This document shows, piece by piece, positions 13,687 to 13,860 of a stretch of DNA of 13,860 nucleotides (position 1 is the first letter of the stretch; each line of letters opens with the position of its first letter). This DNA comes from WLND01 sp040398845 (lineage in GTDB: Bacteria; Actinomycetota; Actinomycetes; S36-B12), in the NCBI GenBank assembly GCA_040398845.1, contig JBBATH010000028.1, positions 1 through 13,860 of the forward strand, in the 5' to 3' direction. The notes below the pieces were generated by a model. It did no database searches and was not told where the DNA came from. It worked only from the letters and a program-made list of their open reading frames with translations. Made by a program: the position numbers and the translations under genes.

Positions 13687-13688
13687 AA

Positions 13689-13860
13689 GGGTCTGCGGTC
13701 ACGGCGAGGGCCAAGGAGAGCGAACCCGCAGCCAGAAGTGGCGAGCCATATGATCCCTGAACAGGGGACAGGGGCGCCGAAGCGCTCCCCGTGCAGCTCG
13801 GGGGTTCGACATGGTTTTGGCTCGGCAGTCTGCTCTATCGCACATCATGACGGGGCCCGA
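13689..13860. other. Right-end non-coding segment
   Basis: I see no gene, RNA or repeat copy in this stretch. CCCTGAACAGGGGACAGGGG at 13753-13772 is a local CAGGGG repetition without further support. Confidence 0.3.

Overview
This is a high-GC window, most likely from an actinobacterium. The signs are high third-position GC, actinobacterial-style leaderless promoters, a HigA/HigB pair and an IS6-type transposase of actinobacterial flavour, and recurrent sequences that resemble the 3' half of an actinobacterial initiator tRNA. It reads as a decaying accessory island. Nearly every intact gene lies on the minus strand, and most encode toxin-antitoxin (TA) modules.

Layout, left to right (minus-strand genes run right to left): HicA/HicB (199-790) with a composite repeat A behind it (59-192). 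Next come a TIR-domain gene (950-1587) without a clean in-frame start and a GNAT acetyltransferase fragment (1630-1938). Repeat copy D (2166-2308) follows, then an IS30 transposase remnant and an unidentified C-terminal gene remnant on the plus strand (2311-2678). A very large secreted coiled-coil/fibronectin-type protein gene (2789-6873) is broken by one frameshift and one in-frame amber codon. After it come repeat B with a RelE-like/HTH TA pair (7329-8127), an IS3 OrfA scrap and an orphan Phd/YefM-type antitoxin (8239-8626), and repeat C with a second RelE-like/HTH pair (8735-9502). An IS6-family element (9720-10543) follows. The AbiEi/AbiEii type IV module (10554-12523) has a toxin reading frame scrambled by two compensating frameshifts. 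A terminator plus a 13-nt tRNA-like core (12785-12843) and HigB/HigA (13046-13652) close the window.

The most interesting structure is a composite element present in three long copies (A, B, C), one truncated copy (D) and vestiges (E and a C-rich fragment). Each consists of a hairpin of unrelated sequence, then a 57-nt segment that aligns without gaps to the 3' part of an initiator tRNA gene on the minus strand, then a 77-nt C-rich/G-rich block. In A, B and C the block ends 6-9 nt from the antitoxin stop codon of three different TA operons. The TA genes therefore look like interchangeable inserts sharing one 3' module, either from repeated site-specific recombination at a tRNA-derived att site or as a mobile 3'-UTR/terminator cassette. 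No integrase is in the window.

The TA operons also share a promoter layout. A -10-like hexamer lies 6-7 nt before the first toxin or antitoxin codon with no Shine-Dalgarno sequence, suggesting leaderless transcripts, and operator-like repeats overlap the promoters of four of them.
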